Origin: a virus
Length of the DNA stretch: 64,000 bases
Direction: 5' to 3' (one strand)
IMG/VR virus record: IMGVR_UViG_3300046665_000548
Location: 434,001 to 498,000 of that record
Part shown: one piece after another, positions 7,829 through 14,760 of the stretch
How the letters are laid out: each line of letters opens with the position of its first letter
Position numbering within the stretch: position 1 is the first letter of the stretch
Made by a program: the position numbers and the translations under genes
The notes under the pieces: generated by a model
What the model was told of the DNA's origin: nothing
Databases searched by the model: none
What the model saw: only the letters and a program-made list of their open reading frames with translations

Positions 7829-8055
7829 AGTTTCTCCTCGATCAGCGTGATCTCTGCGTCAGTTTCGATCCACAATTTAGCACCGCATGAGAGCGGCTTA
7901 TCGGGACGATAGACCATACGTGATGGTCCGTGAATTTCGACCTCCATGGCATATCGAATGTGCTTCCCATCTTGCACCCGACACACGGGTTCTGTGCGCC
8001 CATGCTTGGCATTTTGTTGGATCACGTTTCGATTGATGTGGATGATCTTTGTCAT
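7825..8055 (-). CDS. Unknown small protein (76 aa)
   Basis: Begins MTKIIHINRNVIQQNAKHGRTEPVCRVQ. Its stop overlaps the IscA-like start as ATGA. The pattern 'YAMEVEIHGPSRMVYRPDKPLSCGAKLWIETDAEI' looks like a small beta-barrel. It resembles short proteins seen in many phages of alphaproteobacteria, from memory only. Confidence 0.55.
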   Translation of the reverse strand: MTKIIHINRNVIQQNAKHGRTEPVCRVQDGKHIRYAMEVEIHGPSRMVYRPDKPLSCGAKLWIETDAEITLIEEKL

Positions 8056-8059
8056 GTGT

Positions 8060-8305
8060 TCACTCAGGCAAAATCAAACGACGATCTTTGTCCATGCACA
8101 GGACTTGATCCAAGGTGTAGCTGTTCTTTCCCGAACCATGCTTCTCTGTGATACTAGCATTGGCGTATCCATGATCGGTGCACCACGTCCGCTGTTCCGC
8201 GCGAATACGATTAGCCTCACGCTTTTCGGGAATGATAACCAAGAAAATCAGCAAAGAAAACGGGATAACAACACCCGCAACACAGAGCAAAAATAAACGC
8301 ATCAT
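8060..8305 (-). CDS. Small membrane-anchored protein (81 aa)
   Basis: Start ATG 8305 with GAGGA upstream, 9 nt after the ClpP-like gene ends. Residues about 3-23 (LFLLCVAGVVIPFSLLIFLVII) form one strong membrane segment, followed by a soluble part with two cysteines ('TWCTDHGY', 'QVLCMDKDRR'), probably periplasmic or cytosolic depending on topology. Function unknown. Confidence 0.6.
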   Translation of the reverse strand: MMRLFLLCVAGVVIPFSLLIFLVIIPEKREANRIRAEQRTWCTDHGYANASITEKHGSGKNSYTLDQVLCMDKDRRLILPE

Positions 8306-8313
8306 GAAAATCC

Positions 8314-8856
8314 TCAGTATGTAGTAACAATTTTGTCGGCTAAGCCGAGTTTCACTGCTTCCTTCGAGTCTAACCATACGTCTTCCGGAGGCAATAGCTT
8401 TTCTTGAATAACCTTCTCTTTCAGTCCTGTGCACTTTTTGTAGTGCTCCATGATGCGATGCTGAAGAAGACTGAATTCACGCATGGTCGCGAATAGCTCG
8501 TGCTCTTTACCGAATTGGCCCCACGAGTATTGGTGTGAAAGAATGGAGGTGTTTGGTGTAATCACGCGGTGGCCGGGCTTACCGCTAATGAAGAGCAGAA
8601 GACCGCAGCTTGCGATTGATCCGAGACCAACGGTGTGCACGGGAATCTTCGAACCCTTGATCGTGTCGATCAAAGCGAAACAGTCTGGCACGCTTCCGCC
8701 AGGAGAATTAATTACGAAGGTCAGAGATTTCGGGCGTTCATCGCCCTTGGTCAAATTCTTTTCTAGAACAAACCGAATAGCTTTCTCACAGCTACTCGCA
8801 GTGAAATTTTCCATAAACAGGAATACGCCGCTCTTCTCTAAAGGACTGTCAGTCAC
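8314..8856 (-). CDS. ClpP-family serine protease (divergent paralogue)
   Basis: 180 residues with the ClpP fold signature 'VINSPGGSV' (48-56). The catalytic triad is complete: Ser83 in 'GSIASCGLLL', His108 in 'ILSHQYSWG' and Asp159 in 'PPEDVWLDSKEA'. It differs strongly from the canonical ClpP encoded at 61746-62339 and looks like the ClpP-like proteins of phage-type or prohead-associated families. The start is a GTG with GAAAG upstream. Probably cytosolic. Substrate and ATPase partner unknown. Confidence 0.85.
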   Translation of the reverse strand: MTDSPLEKSGVFLFMENFTASSCEKAIRFVLEKNLTKGDERPKSLTFVINSPGGSVPDCFALIDTIKGSKIPVHTVGLGSIASCGLLLFISGKPGHRVITPNTSILSHQYSWGQFGKEHELFATMREFSLLQHRIMEHYKKCTGLKEKVIQEKLLPPEDVWLDSKEAVKLGLADKIVTTY

Positions 8857-8887
8857 TGAAAATCTTTCAAATAAAATAATGATCTAA

Positions 8888-8916
8888 ATCGTACGAGGGG
8901 AAATCGAAAAGGTCAA
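8888..8916 (-). promoter_or_regulatory. Putative sigma70 promoter for the ClpP-like gene
   Basis: On the minus strand: TTGACC (8916-8911), 17-nt spacer, TACGAT (8893-8888), about 30 nt ahead of the GTG start at 8856. No extended -10; weaker than the 16-nt-spacer class. Confidence 0.45.
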
Positions 8917-8918
8917 AA

Positions 8919-9443
8919 TTAAGTGGTCGGCATTACGCCGTCGAACAGGTATACGACTGGTTGGAAATCGACGCTTTCTTCTTCGATGATTTCCGAAATA
9001 ATTTTCCAAGAACCACCAGCTAGTCCTGCGCCGATCAGGGGGAAAGCTACGGTATCGATACGACCAAAGTAGTTGATAGCTCCCTGAACCTGCGATGCTT
9101 TGGCGGTCGCGTTGATCTGCTGCATGACCTTACGAATCGCATCGTAGTCCGCATATCTCACGCCATCTGGTTCGTACGATTTACGATAGGTCTCCTGGGT
9201 GATCGCGTTGATGATGACGTGCTTTTCGCCCATCACCCAAACTGCCGTGCCGAGTGGAATAAACTTCTCACCTCGGGATATCGCTCCTGCGTGAGCATTC
9301 ATATAGAATTCATACGCGGCCGGTTCTTGTTCGCGAACCTGCTTTGCGATCCCCTTGCCCATCTTGCCTTGGGCGTTGCAGCCATGGCAGATGACTCTCT
9401 CGGGTGCGGCGAGCAGATCGCCGGTCTTATAAATGATCTTCAT
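8919..9443 (-). CDS. Macro-domain protein (ADP-ribose binding or hydrolysis)
   Basis: 174 residues forming one macro domain. Motifs: 'HGCNAQGKMGKGIAKQVRE' (20-38, ligand loop 1) and 'PLIGAGLAGGSW' (135-146, loop 2). Such proteins bind ADP-ribose and many remove ADP-ribose from proteins or nucleic acids, or dephosphorylate ADP-ribose-1''-phosphate. The sequence is closest in style to the Poa1/TARG1-like group, but loop 2 lacks an aspartate where TARG1 has its catalytic one. It fits the NAD/ADP-ribose theme of this region. Confidence 0.88.
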   Translation of the reverse strand: MKIIYKTGDLLAAPERVICHGCNAQGKMGKGIAKQVREQEPAAYEFYMNAHAGAISRGEKFIPLGTAVWVMGEKHVIINAITQETYRKSYEPDGVRYADYDAIRKVMQQINATAKASQVQGAINYFGRIDTVAFPLIGAGLAGGSWKIISEIIEEESVDFQPVVYLFDGVMPTT

Positions 9444-9672
9444 GCAAAATCTTCCTATCGCAAATTAGCTTAAACGCGACAGCGCCTTCATTGGTCTGAA
9501 ATGAGACCTTGGTCGTCTGCCAATCGATTATCCGGATGCTTGGATTCTCCGATCCAAGCTCGCCAAGTCGCCAGACTATCTCAAGCAGATTGTTAATGGC
9601 AACATCTAGTGTCCTGTACAGCGAGCTACCATGTTCGTTGGAGTCAACGGTCTCGATGATGAATTCAATCAT
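9427..9672 (-). CDS. Small 'FKL'-motif paralogue (81 aa)
   Basis: Member of the dispersed paralogous family. Conserved element near the C-terminus: 'VSFQTNEGAVAFKLICDR' (about 57-74). The N-terminal part (MIEFIIETVDSNEHG...) contains a possible alpha helix around 'DVAINNLLEIVWRL'. Ends 17 nt inside the macro gene. Function unknown. Confidence 0.6.
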   Translation of the reverse strand: MIEFIIETVDSNEHGSSLYRTLDVAINNLLEIVWRLGELGSENPSIRIIDWQTTKVSFQTNEGAVAFKLICDRKILHEDHL

Positions 9673-9904
9673 TAGAAGCCCAGCCGCCCTCCTCGGGCTC
9701 TTCGAAGACCTCGCGCGTCACGGCATCCATCATGGCGCGCTCCAAACTACTGACGATATCTTTCGGTCCATCCTCGGCATCGCATGCGAACGAGCAGGGA
9801 TCGGCGGTCATCGCATATGCTTGTCCAAGCTTATTGAAGTATACCTCGTGAAGACCGTAGCCTTTGTCGTCGCGATATTTCACTATTCGATAGTGCCATG
9901 ACAT
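9665..9904 (-). CDS. Conserved phage protein, 'WHYRIVKY' type (79 aa)
   Basis: Starts MSWHYRIVKYRDDKGYG and has 'HEVYFNKLGQAYAMTADP' followed by a helical end with 'IVSSLERAMMDAV'. This pattern is common in small conserved proteins of phages and their hosts, where no function is known to me. Last coding step before the divergent promoter region shared with the oxygenase gene at 9937. Confidence 0.6.
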   Translation of the reverse strand: MSWHYRIVKYRDDKGYGLHEVYFNKLGQAYAMTADPCSFACDAEDGPKDIVSSLERAMMDAVTREVFEEPEEGGWASND

Positions 9905-9936
9905 AATAACTACTCTCACTCGATAATGGAAGTTAC

Positions 9937-10833
9937 GTGGACAAAATTAGACTGAAAGACGTTCCCCTTCACCTTACCACATTCTCGTACATCAGAGAGG
10001 TCTCTGACTGGCGCGATGTGGCTCGAAAGTGCAAGCCGTCTCGCAAGTACCCAGACGTTATTGAGTTCGAAGGAACGTGGATCGATTACCCCAAGCTTCA
10101 ACAGTCTGTCACTGAGGGTTTCGAAACCTTTGGTGAGTTCGGATGGATCAGAACATCTGGGGAGAACAACACCTATACGGGCGTCTCGCTGGTCTACAAT
10201 CCGGATCACCAAGATGGCATCAATATCCACCAGTCCACCTTGGGTACGCCGAAGAACGACGTAGGGCAATATTTTTGGAACAAAACCGATGGTCACGCGG
10301 TGAAGAAGAACAGTTACTTCGACACATATGGCTTTCGTATCCCAACCCCTTTCGCGCAGACCGACTATGTGGGAGAGATTCTGAAGAAATTCACCCTCTC
10401 ACCTATTCGGTCGCGCGTCTCAAACATTCACGCCATTGAACCGGTCGTGAAGGTCGCCAATCCGGACGATCCGATCCGGAATCCGATGGGCTACGACAAG
10501 CGGTGGCACAAAGACGAAACCATTTTCGAGAACGTGCGCATGAACATCCCGATCCGGACTGCGCCGGAATTCATGTTCGAGCTTGACGGCCATGACCCAC
10601 AACATCTGGAAGTCGGCAAACTCTATACCTGGGACACCTATAAGGAACATGGTGTATTCGCGTTGGAGAACACCGGAGCCTGTCGCACCCATATGGTGTT
10701 GGGCTTCTCCCCGTGGTGGCGGTACGACGCGGAAGATGAATCCTGGAGCAAAAACGAGTTCTACGGCAAACATCCCTGGGATATGTACCACGATGGGGAT
10801 ATCTGTCCGGGCTTGATCATATCTAATCTGTAA
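9937..10833 (+). CDS. 2OG-Fe(II) oxygenase-like protein (298 aa, GTG start)
   Basis: The C-terminal half carries an iron-binding facial triad pattern: His-x-Asp in 'RWHKDETIF' (about residues 190-198), a distal His in 'TYKEHGVFALENTG', and an Arg in 'CRTHMVLGFSPWW' that would bind 2-oxoglutarate. This resembles the aspartyl/asparaginyl beta-hydroxylase and cyanophage 2OG-oxygenase group. The N-terminal half is not recognised. Substrate unknown. GTG 9937 has GGAAG upstream; an out-of-frame ATG lies just before it. First of three such enzymes in the window. Confidence 0.7.
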   Translation: MDKIRLKDVPLHLTTFSYIREVSDWRDVARKCKPSRKYPDVIEFEGTWIDYPKLQQSVTEGFETFGEFGWIRTSGENNTYTGVSLVYNPDHQDGINIHQSTLGTPKNDVGQYFWNKTDGHAVKKNSYFDTYGFRIPTPFAQTDYVGEILKKFTLSPIRSRVSNIHAIEPVVKVANPDDPIRNPMGYDKRWHKDETIFENVRMNIPIRTAPEFMFELDGHDPQHLEVGKLYTWDTYKEHGVFALENTGACRTHMVLGFSPWWRYDAEDESWSKNEFYGKHPWDMYHDGDICPGLIISNL

Positions 10834-10839
10834 AAACGC

Positions 10840-10867
10840 TTGACGAAACCTCGTTTCCTGGTAGATT
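10840..10867 (+). promoter_or_regulatory. Early promoter, 16-nt spacer, extended -10
   Basis: TTGACG (10840-10845), 16-nt spacer ending TGG, TAGATT (10862-10867). It drives the J-domain gene starting at 10887 and is the clearest copy of the consensus. Confidence 0.8.
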
Positions 10868-10886
10868 GCTAGAAACGGAGAATCAT

Positions 10887-11642
10887 ATGAGCGGCTTTGA
10901 TCTTTTTCAGAATCCCGATGGTGCCGATTTCCAGGCACAGGCAGTTCTTGCCTACTTGCGTGACCGCCTGGGCTCTGGGATCGAGCAGAGTTGGGACCCC
11001 ACGTATCATCGCTACACGGCAGAGCCGAAGGTAACCCGCTACGACAATGGTCGCGAGCAGGGTTACATCGTGTACATGCGTGGCCGCGATTACAGCGATC
11101 AGATCAACATCGCGTTCTACGAACATCGTAACAGCGACAACATCTGCGCGGTCAAGTCGAACCAGCGCACCTTCAACGCGCCTCTCCTTGACGATATTTT
11201 GAAGGTCATGACGGACAAGTACGACACTACTAAGACCGTGGGCGTCGGTCAGGCGTACGAACTCGCCGGATGGATCGCGGATCAGCTTATCGAGTTTTGG
11301 GATGAGACCGAACTGAACGCGGCAGATCGCACGCGTAAGCGTGAGGAAGAAACCCGTAAGTGGGAGGAATCCGCCGCTAACGCCCGCAAGAAGGCTTACG
11401 AGGAAGATACTAAGCGCAAGGAAGGCGCGCATCGCCGGGCACGCTCCACCGCCCGCAGCGCCCCCCGTAGCTGGTGGGAGGTCCTTGGGGTGACCCGGAA
11501 CTGTACCCAGGCCGAGGCAAGGACGGCTTGGCGCAAGCTGGCCATGAAGAACCATCCGGATAGTGGTGGGGACACGGAGACCATGCAGGAGATCAACGCG
11601 GCATGGACCGAAGCTCAGCGAGGATTCAAGAAGGCTGCATAA
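10887..11642 (+). CDS. J-domain (DnaJ-like) co-chaperone with phage N-terminal domain
   Basis: 251 residues. The C-terminal 60 residues form a J domain: 'SWWEVLGVTRNCTQAEARTA', 'WRKLAMKNHPDSGG' with the essential His-Pro-Asp, and 'MQEINAAWTEAQ'. J domains stimulate the ATPase of DnaK/Hsp70. The first 130 residues are an unknown globular domain, followed by a charged helix (about 140-190). The J domain at the C-terminus, unlike DnaJ, resembles DjlA or viral J proteins. ATG 10887 with ACGGAG. A terminator follows directly. Confidence 0.85.
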   Translation: MSGFDLFQNPDGADFQAQAVLAYLRDRLGSGIEQSWDPTYHRYTAEPKVTRYDNGREQGYIVYMRGRDYSDQINIAFYEHRNSDNICAVKSNQRTFNAPLLDDILKVMTDKYDTTKTVGVGQAYELAGWIADQLIEFWDETELNAADRTRKREEETRKWEESAANARKKAYEEDTKRKEGAHRRARSTARSAPRSWWEVLGVTRNCTQAEARTAWRKLAMKNHPDSGGDTETMQEINAAWTEAQRGFKKAA

Positions 11643-11644
11643 GG

Positions 11645-11674
11645 AAAGGGCGGCCCTAGAGCCGCCCTTTTACT
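11645..11674. terminator. Bidirectional intrinsic terminator
   Basis: Perfect 10-bp stem AAAGGGCGGC / GCCGCCCTTT (11645-11654, 11661-11670) with a 6-nt loop; A-tract on the left and T-tract on the right, so it can work on both strands. It separates the J-domain gene from the convergent minus operon ending at 11670. Confidence 0.85.
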
Positions 11675-11882
11675 TGTTGAACCACACGACGTGCGTGGCA
11701 TCAGGTGGCATTTCTTCAATCTTGCTCGGCAACAGATAAACGTCAGGCGCACATTTGCCATTCTTCACCGGATGCCCAAAACCGTCATAGTCGGTGAAGA
11801 AATGATCGCGCACGCTCTCCAGAAAGTCCGCAACCGTGTATATGTCGTCGCCTAGCGTGACCTGTTCGGTGTAGGACGCCAT
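11670..11882 (-). CDS. Unknown small protein (70 aa)
   Basis: Begins MASYTEQVTLGDDIYTVADFLESVRDHF and ends 'PPDATHVVWFNK'. Not recognised; the C-terminal 'ATHVVWFN' is a pattern I have seen in short conserved phage proteins. Start shares one base with the stop of the gene upstream. Confidence 0.55.
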   Translation of the reverse strand: MASYTEQVTLGDDIYTVADFLESVRDHFFTDYDGFGHPVKNGKCAPDVYLLPSKIEEMPPDATHVVWFNK

Positions 11883-12334
11883 TACGCGTCCTCGTCTTCA
11901 TCTTCGTCGGCAGACTCGGCCTTGGAAATGGCCTCGGCCAGGGGCGTATATGTCGGGCCTAAGCGCCGATCCTCGAAGAGAAACCAGCCGCCATCCTTCC
12001 ACACATAGGTGTATTCGTTGAGGTCACCAGCCTTGATAGCGGCTTTGATGCTGTCGAACACCTTGGTGTCAACATCCTCCTCGCCACGATCTCGACCATA
12101 ATAGGTGGTGTATCCTTTCACGGGCTTGTCGTAACTGTGCCCCGGAGGCTTGTCACACATCGGCCCCAGGGAAGAGATATCGCCGGGCGCAACCAGTGCT
12201 TCTGCAAGCTCCTGCGACGTGTAATGATCCCGCAGGATCACGCCATTGTGGGACAGATAGCCGTCCCAATGGCAGTAGATGCGGCGAGCCTTGCCGTCTG
12301 TACATTCTACGATCACATCACTGCGCGTTCCCAT
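11882..12334 (-). CDS. Conserved phage protein, 'MGTRSDVIVE' family (150 aa)
   Basis: Starts MGTRSDVIVECTDGKARRIYCHWDGYLSHNG, a highly recognisable family spread through phages and bacteria with no known function. The conserved 'YCHWDGY' and a later 'TYVWKDGGWFLFE' suggest a ligand-binding beta domain. The start at 12334 has AGGAGAG upstream; an in-frame ATG 15 nt earlier is less likely. The acidic C-terminus is low complexity (DEDEDED). Confidence 0.75.
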   Translation of the reverse strand: MGTRSDVIVECTDGKARRIYCHWDGYLSHNGVILRDHYTSQELAEALVAPGDISSLGPMCDKPPGHSYDKPVKGYTTYYGRDRGEEDVDTKVFDSIKAAIKAGDLNEYTYVWKDGGWFLFEDRRLGPTYTPLAEAISKAESADEDEDEDA

Positions 12335-12351
12335 TTGCTCTCCTGCCAAGA

Positions 12352-12672
12352 TTAAGAATCAAAGACACCGCACAGCTTGGCATGCAAGGTATCTCGGTTG
12401 AAATGTTCGAAATCGCCTTCGAAGCGGTCAAAGCTGACCTCTCGCGTCGCTCGTCTGGACAGCAATGTCAGCTTCCACCGGCCGCATTCGTAGCGAATGC
12501 GGTCGTGAGTTCGACTGTTCTCCCATGACATAAGGAGGGGATCAGTTATCCAGAAGACACGAATAGTGCGCTGATCGGAAATAGCAACGCGCTTGGCTTC
12601 GGTTGGTCCATAGTTGCCGCCGCCCGGTATAACCGAGCGCCAAGACAGGCAAAGGTCCTGATCAGGTTTCAT
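12352..12672 (-). CDS. Small 'FKL'-motif paralogue, divergent (106 aa)
   Basis: Ends 'FEGDFEHFNRDTLHAKLCGVF', a degenerate form of the family motif. The middle has 'RIRYECGRWKLTLLSRRA'. ATG 12672 overlaps the end of the upstream gene by 11 nt. Membership is weaker than for the other copies because only the final 20 residues align by eye. Confidence 0.5.
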   Translation of the reverse strand: MKPDQDLCLSWRSVIPGGGNYGPTEAKRVAISDQRTIRVFWITDPLLMSWENSRTHDRIRYECGRWKLTLLSRRATREVSFDRFEGDFEHFNRDTLHAKLCGVFDS

Positions 12673-12877
12673 CAGAATCAAGCAAGCTCTCCAGAATTTT
12701 TACGGCTTCCTCTTTCGTCTCGTATCCGCGAATACCAAGCTGCTTGCGCGTGTCGAAGAACATCTGCGCCATCTTCGCCACTCCGCCCGTGGACATGTTC
12801 AAAAACACGCTGTTGTGGGCGACCTGTGGGCCTGTGAAATGCTCGGCAATGGCTTCGATGGTTTTCGCGCGGCTCAT
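12662..12877 (-). CDS. Unknown small helical protein (71 aa)
   Basis: Starts MSRAKTIEAIAEHFTG at 12877 with GAGGAA upstream; the in-frame ATG at 12922 lies inside the preceding gene and is unlikely. 'YETKEEAVKILESLL' looks like a C-terminal helix. Not recognised. Confidence 0.55.
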   Translation of the reverse strand: MSRAKTIEAIAEHFTGPQVAHNSVFLNMSTGGVAKMAQMFFDTRKQLGIRGYETKEEAVKILESLLDSDET

Positions 12878-12887
12878 GGGAGGTTCC

Positions 12888-13457
12888 TCAGACGGAGCAG
12901 TACAATGGTTCTTTGCGGGCAATCGCCTTGTCGAGCAGGGCGATCAGGTTTTCGCGCTTGTTAGCGAACATTTGGTGCCATTCTTTGACACTGTTGCCCT
13001 TCTCGTGAAAATTGATCTTGTCCCAGGCCCGGCCCTTCGGGGGCTTGCTCTTCTCCGCCGCCCATGCCTTGACGCGCGCCTCCAAATCGATCTCTTCGAG
13101 ATATTTCTTGAGCCGCTTCATGCTGGTGACAGACATGCGGCGTTGCTTGTTGATCAGCTTGCCGACAGGGGAATGCTTGGAGCCTCCGTTCACGTCCGCA
13201 GCTTGCCACCAGGAAAGCCCTAGGACGCCGAATAGGCTGCTTGCGTTGTAGGAGTCGCGATAGTATCCATCGTCGGGATACATCGCGTCATACGCCTCCC
13301 CAACGGCTTCCTGGAGCTTCTTATAAGCGCGGCTGTTGCCGGAGTTCGGATTCTCCTGTGCAAAGATGTCGCGAGCCGCGCAGGCCGCATTGAACCGGGG
13401 CTCCCACTTTGCTCTGGCAGCGTCCGAAATGCTCTTGAGGTAAATGTCAGCGCCCAT
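12888..13457 (-). CDS. Conserved phage protein, 'MGADIYLKS' family (189 aa)
   Basis: Starts MGADIYLKSISDAARAKWEPRF at 13457 with GGAGAAT upstream. This family with its 'DGYYRDSYNASSLFGVLGLSWW' segment (about 65-90) recurs in large phages; function unknown. The C-terminal half is helical and basic, ending 'ENLIALLDKAIARKEPLYCSV'. Overlaps the upstream gene by 11 nt. Confidence 0.7.
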   Translation of the reverse strand: MGADIYLKSISDAARAKWEPRFNAACAARDIFAQENPNSGNSRAYKKLQEAVGEAYDAMYPDDGYYRDSYNASSLFGVLGLSWWQAADVNGGSKHSPVGKLINKQRRMSVTSMKRLKKYLEEIDLEARVKAWAAEKSKPPKGRAWDKINFHEKGNSVKEWHQMFANKRENLIALLDKAIARKEPLYCSV

Positions 13458-13713
13458 CGTTATTCTCCAGTTTTGCGTACACCGTATCCATGAGGTCGCG
13501 CCAATCACCGTTGGCTTCCGCCCAATCGTAAAAGCCGGATTCGGTCTGGCCAGCAGCAACAGCGTTGCGCCATGCCGTGCGGAGTTCGTTGGCTGCCTGC
13601 TCGTGCGGCGAGTCGGGCTTCAAAGCGGGGCAAGTTTCATCTTCCCCGTATTTGCACGAGCCTAGGTTCTCACCGAAGTTGCAATGTGTCAGATGTACGC
13701 CGTCGCTGGACAT
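13447..13713 (-). CDS. Small Cys-rich conserved protein, possible zinc binding (88 aa)
   Basis: The N-terminus 'HLTHCNFGENLGSCKYGEDETCPAL' holds a His and three Cys in a compact knuckle (residues about 7-31), a pattern recurring in small phage proteins. The C-terminal part is helical ('AANELRTAWRNAVAAGQTESG'). Function unknown; zinc binding is inferred from the residues alone. Confidence 0.65.
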   Translation of the reverse strand: MSSDGVHLTHCNFGENLGSCKYGEDETCPALKPDSPHEQAANELRTAWRNAVAAGQTESGFYDWAEANGDWRDLMDTVYAKLENNDGR

Positions 13714-14141
13714 TATTTTTTGAATACCTTCTTGAACGTCTCGTCCATGCTCTTGAAGGTTTTGTCCATGCTCTCGCCCATGTCCTTGAACACGTCGTCC
13801 ATGGCGGCGAATTGTTCGTCGGCCTGATCCGTGTATTTTTTGATGAAAGCTTCCGGATCATCGACGTTCTCGGACTCGACCACTTTGCCGTTTTCCGTCC
13901 GAACGAACTTGCGCACACCGTTATCGGTGATGCTGATGCTCACGCTTTCGGTTTTATTCACCGCTCCGCGTGTCCACGTGTAAGAGTTTTCTTGTTCGGC
14001 ATGGAGGCGATCCAAGTAATCGTCCTCAGGCGTGGACTTTTTTCCACTGCCTCCGAATACCGAAGCAAAGCCGTTGCCTATAGCGGCAAGGCCGTCACCA
14101 ATGAGGGCCAGTCCGTCACCGATAACGCTGAGAAATTTCAT
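13713..14141 (-). CDS. Unknown protein with repeated N-terminus and helical C-terminus (142 aa)
   Basis: The first 30 residues repeat 'IGDGLALIGDGLAAIGNGF', an amphipathic glycine-rich pattern that could insert in or lie on a membrane. Residues about 115-142 repeat 'DKTFKSMDETFKKVFKK', a lysine-rich amphipathic helix. The middle is a beta-like domain with 'VSISITDNGVRKFVRTE'. First gene behind the promoter at 14175-14202. Confidence 0.55.
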   Translation of the reverse strand: MKFLSVIGDGLALIGDGLAAIGNGFASVFGGSGKKSTPEDDYLDRLHAEQENSYTWTRGAVNKTESVSISITDNGVRKFVRTENGKVVESENVDDPEAFIKKYTDQADEQFAAMDDVFKDMGESMDKTFKSMDETFKKVFKK

Positions 14142-14174
14142 ATGATCACGCCCACGGTTTGAATCAGATTACGC

Positions 14175-14202
14175 ATCATGCCACGGTTTAGACATTCGTC
14201 AA
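14175..14202 (-). promoter_or_regulatory. Early promoter, 16-nt spacer (weak -10)
   Basis: Minus strand: TTGACG (14202-14197), 16-nt spacer ending TGG, CATGAT (14180-14175). Lies at the very end of the upstream gene and 33 nt ahead of the 14141 start. Same layout as the other members but a poorer hexamer. Confidence 0.55.
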
Positions 14203-14642
14203 GCGATTTTTCGGTGGTTCTTCCGGTCTCGAAACAACTTCACAATACAAAGATCGTTTTCGAACTGTCCGAAATCTCCACGAAATCTGATATCTATTAT
14301 GCGCCATCCTTTGGGTGAATTGATCGCGCTATAGTCCACTCGCCAAGACTGTTCTTCATCACTCTTCATCCCAAGAGCGGTATGTTTTACCATGTATTGG
14401 CTCACCCGAAATGAGCGGGTGCCAATCGTTCTCCGGCTTACTAAGTTACTGCGATACTTTTCATAATAGGTGCTCGGTCGGCGCACGAACCAATACAGAA
14501 CATGCACGTGATATTGCTCAAGCTGATGCTCGGTCTTCTTGTGTTGTGATTCGATGAAGCATGTGTTGGGCCACTTTTCTTTACCTAGTGCGAAGCGGCG
14601 CATCATTTTTTGGCTATCCGAGAAATTGGTCGATTTACCCAT
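14199..14642 (-). CDS. 'FKL'-motif paralogue (up to 147 aa)
   Basis: C-terminal motif 'GWRIIDIRFRGDFGQFENDL' followed by 'CIVKLFRDRK'. The N-terminal part has 'ALGKEKWPNTCFIESQHKKTEHQLEQ'. The ATG at 14642 overlaps the -10 box of the promoter at 14638-14665; if that box is used, translation must begin at 14606 (MMRRFALG). Function unknown. Confidence 0.55.
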   Translation of the reverse strand: MGKSTNFSDSQKMMRRFALGKEKWPNTCFIESQHKKTEHQLEQYHVHVLYWFVRRPSTYYEKYRSNLVSRRTIGTRSFRVSQYMVKHTALGMKSDEEQSWRVDYSAINSPKGWRIIDIRFRGDFGQFENDLCIVKLFRDRKNHRKIA

Positions 14643-14665
14643 GCCATAGTTTTGTAAAACGTCAA
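14638..14665 (-). promoter_or_regulatory. Early promoter-like element, 16-nt spacer (weak -10)
   Basis: Minus strand: TTGACG (14665-14660), 16-nt spacer ending TGG, CATGGG (14643-14638). The hexamer is poor, but spacing and flanks match the family and closely resemble the 14175 copy. Confidence 0.4.
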
Positions 14666-14699
14666 GTGTTTTCTATTTGCGTCTTGAACGAAATAGTCG

Positions 14700-14707
14700 T
14701 ATAAATA
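14700..14707 (+). promoter_or_regulatory. T4-type late promoter box (exact TATAAATA)
   Basis: Exact match to the T4 late consensus, 53 nt ahead of the GTG start of nadM. If used, the NAD+ salvage genes would be expressed late as well as, or instead of, early. Confidence 0.5.
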
Positions 14708-14760
14708 ATCACGGATGGCGATAGACGCCTTCCCGTAACATACCGATTAGGAGTCTAATC

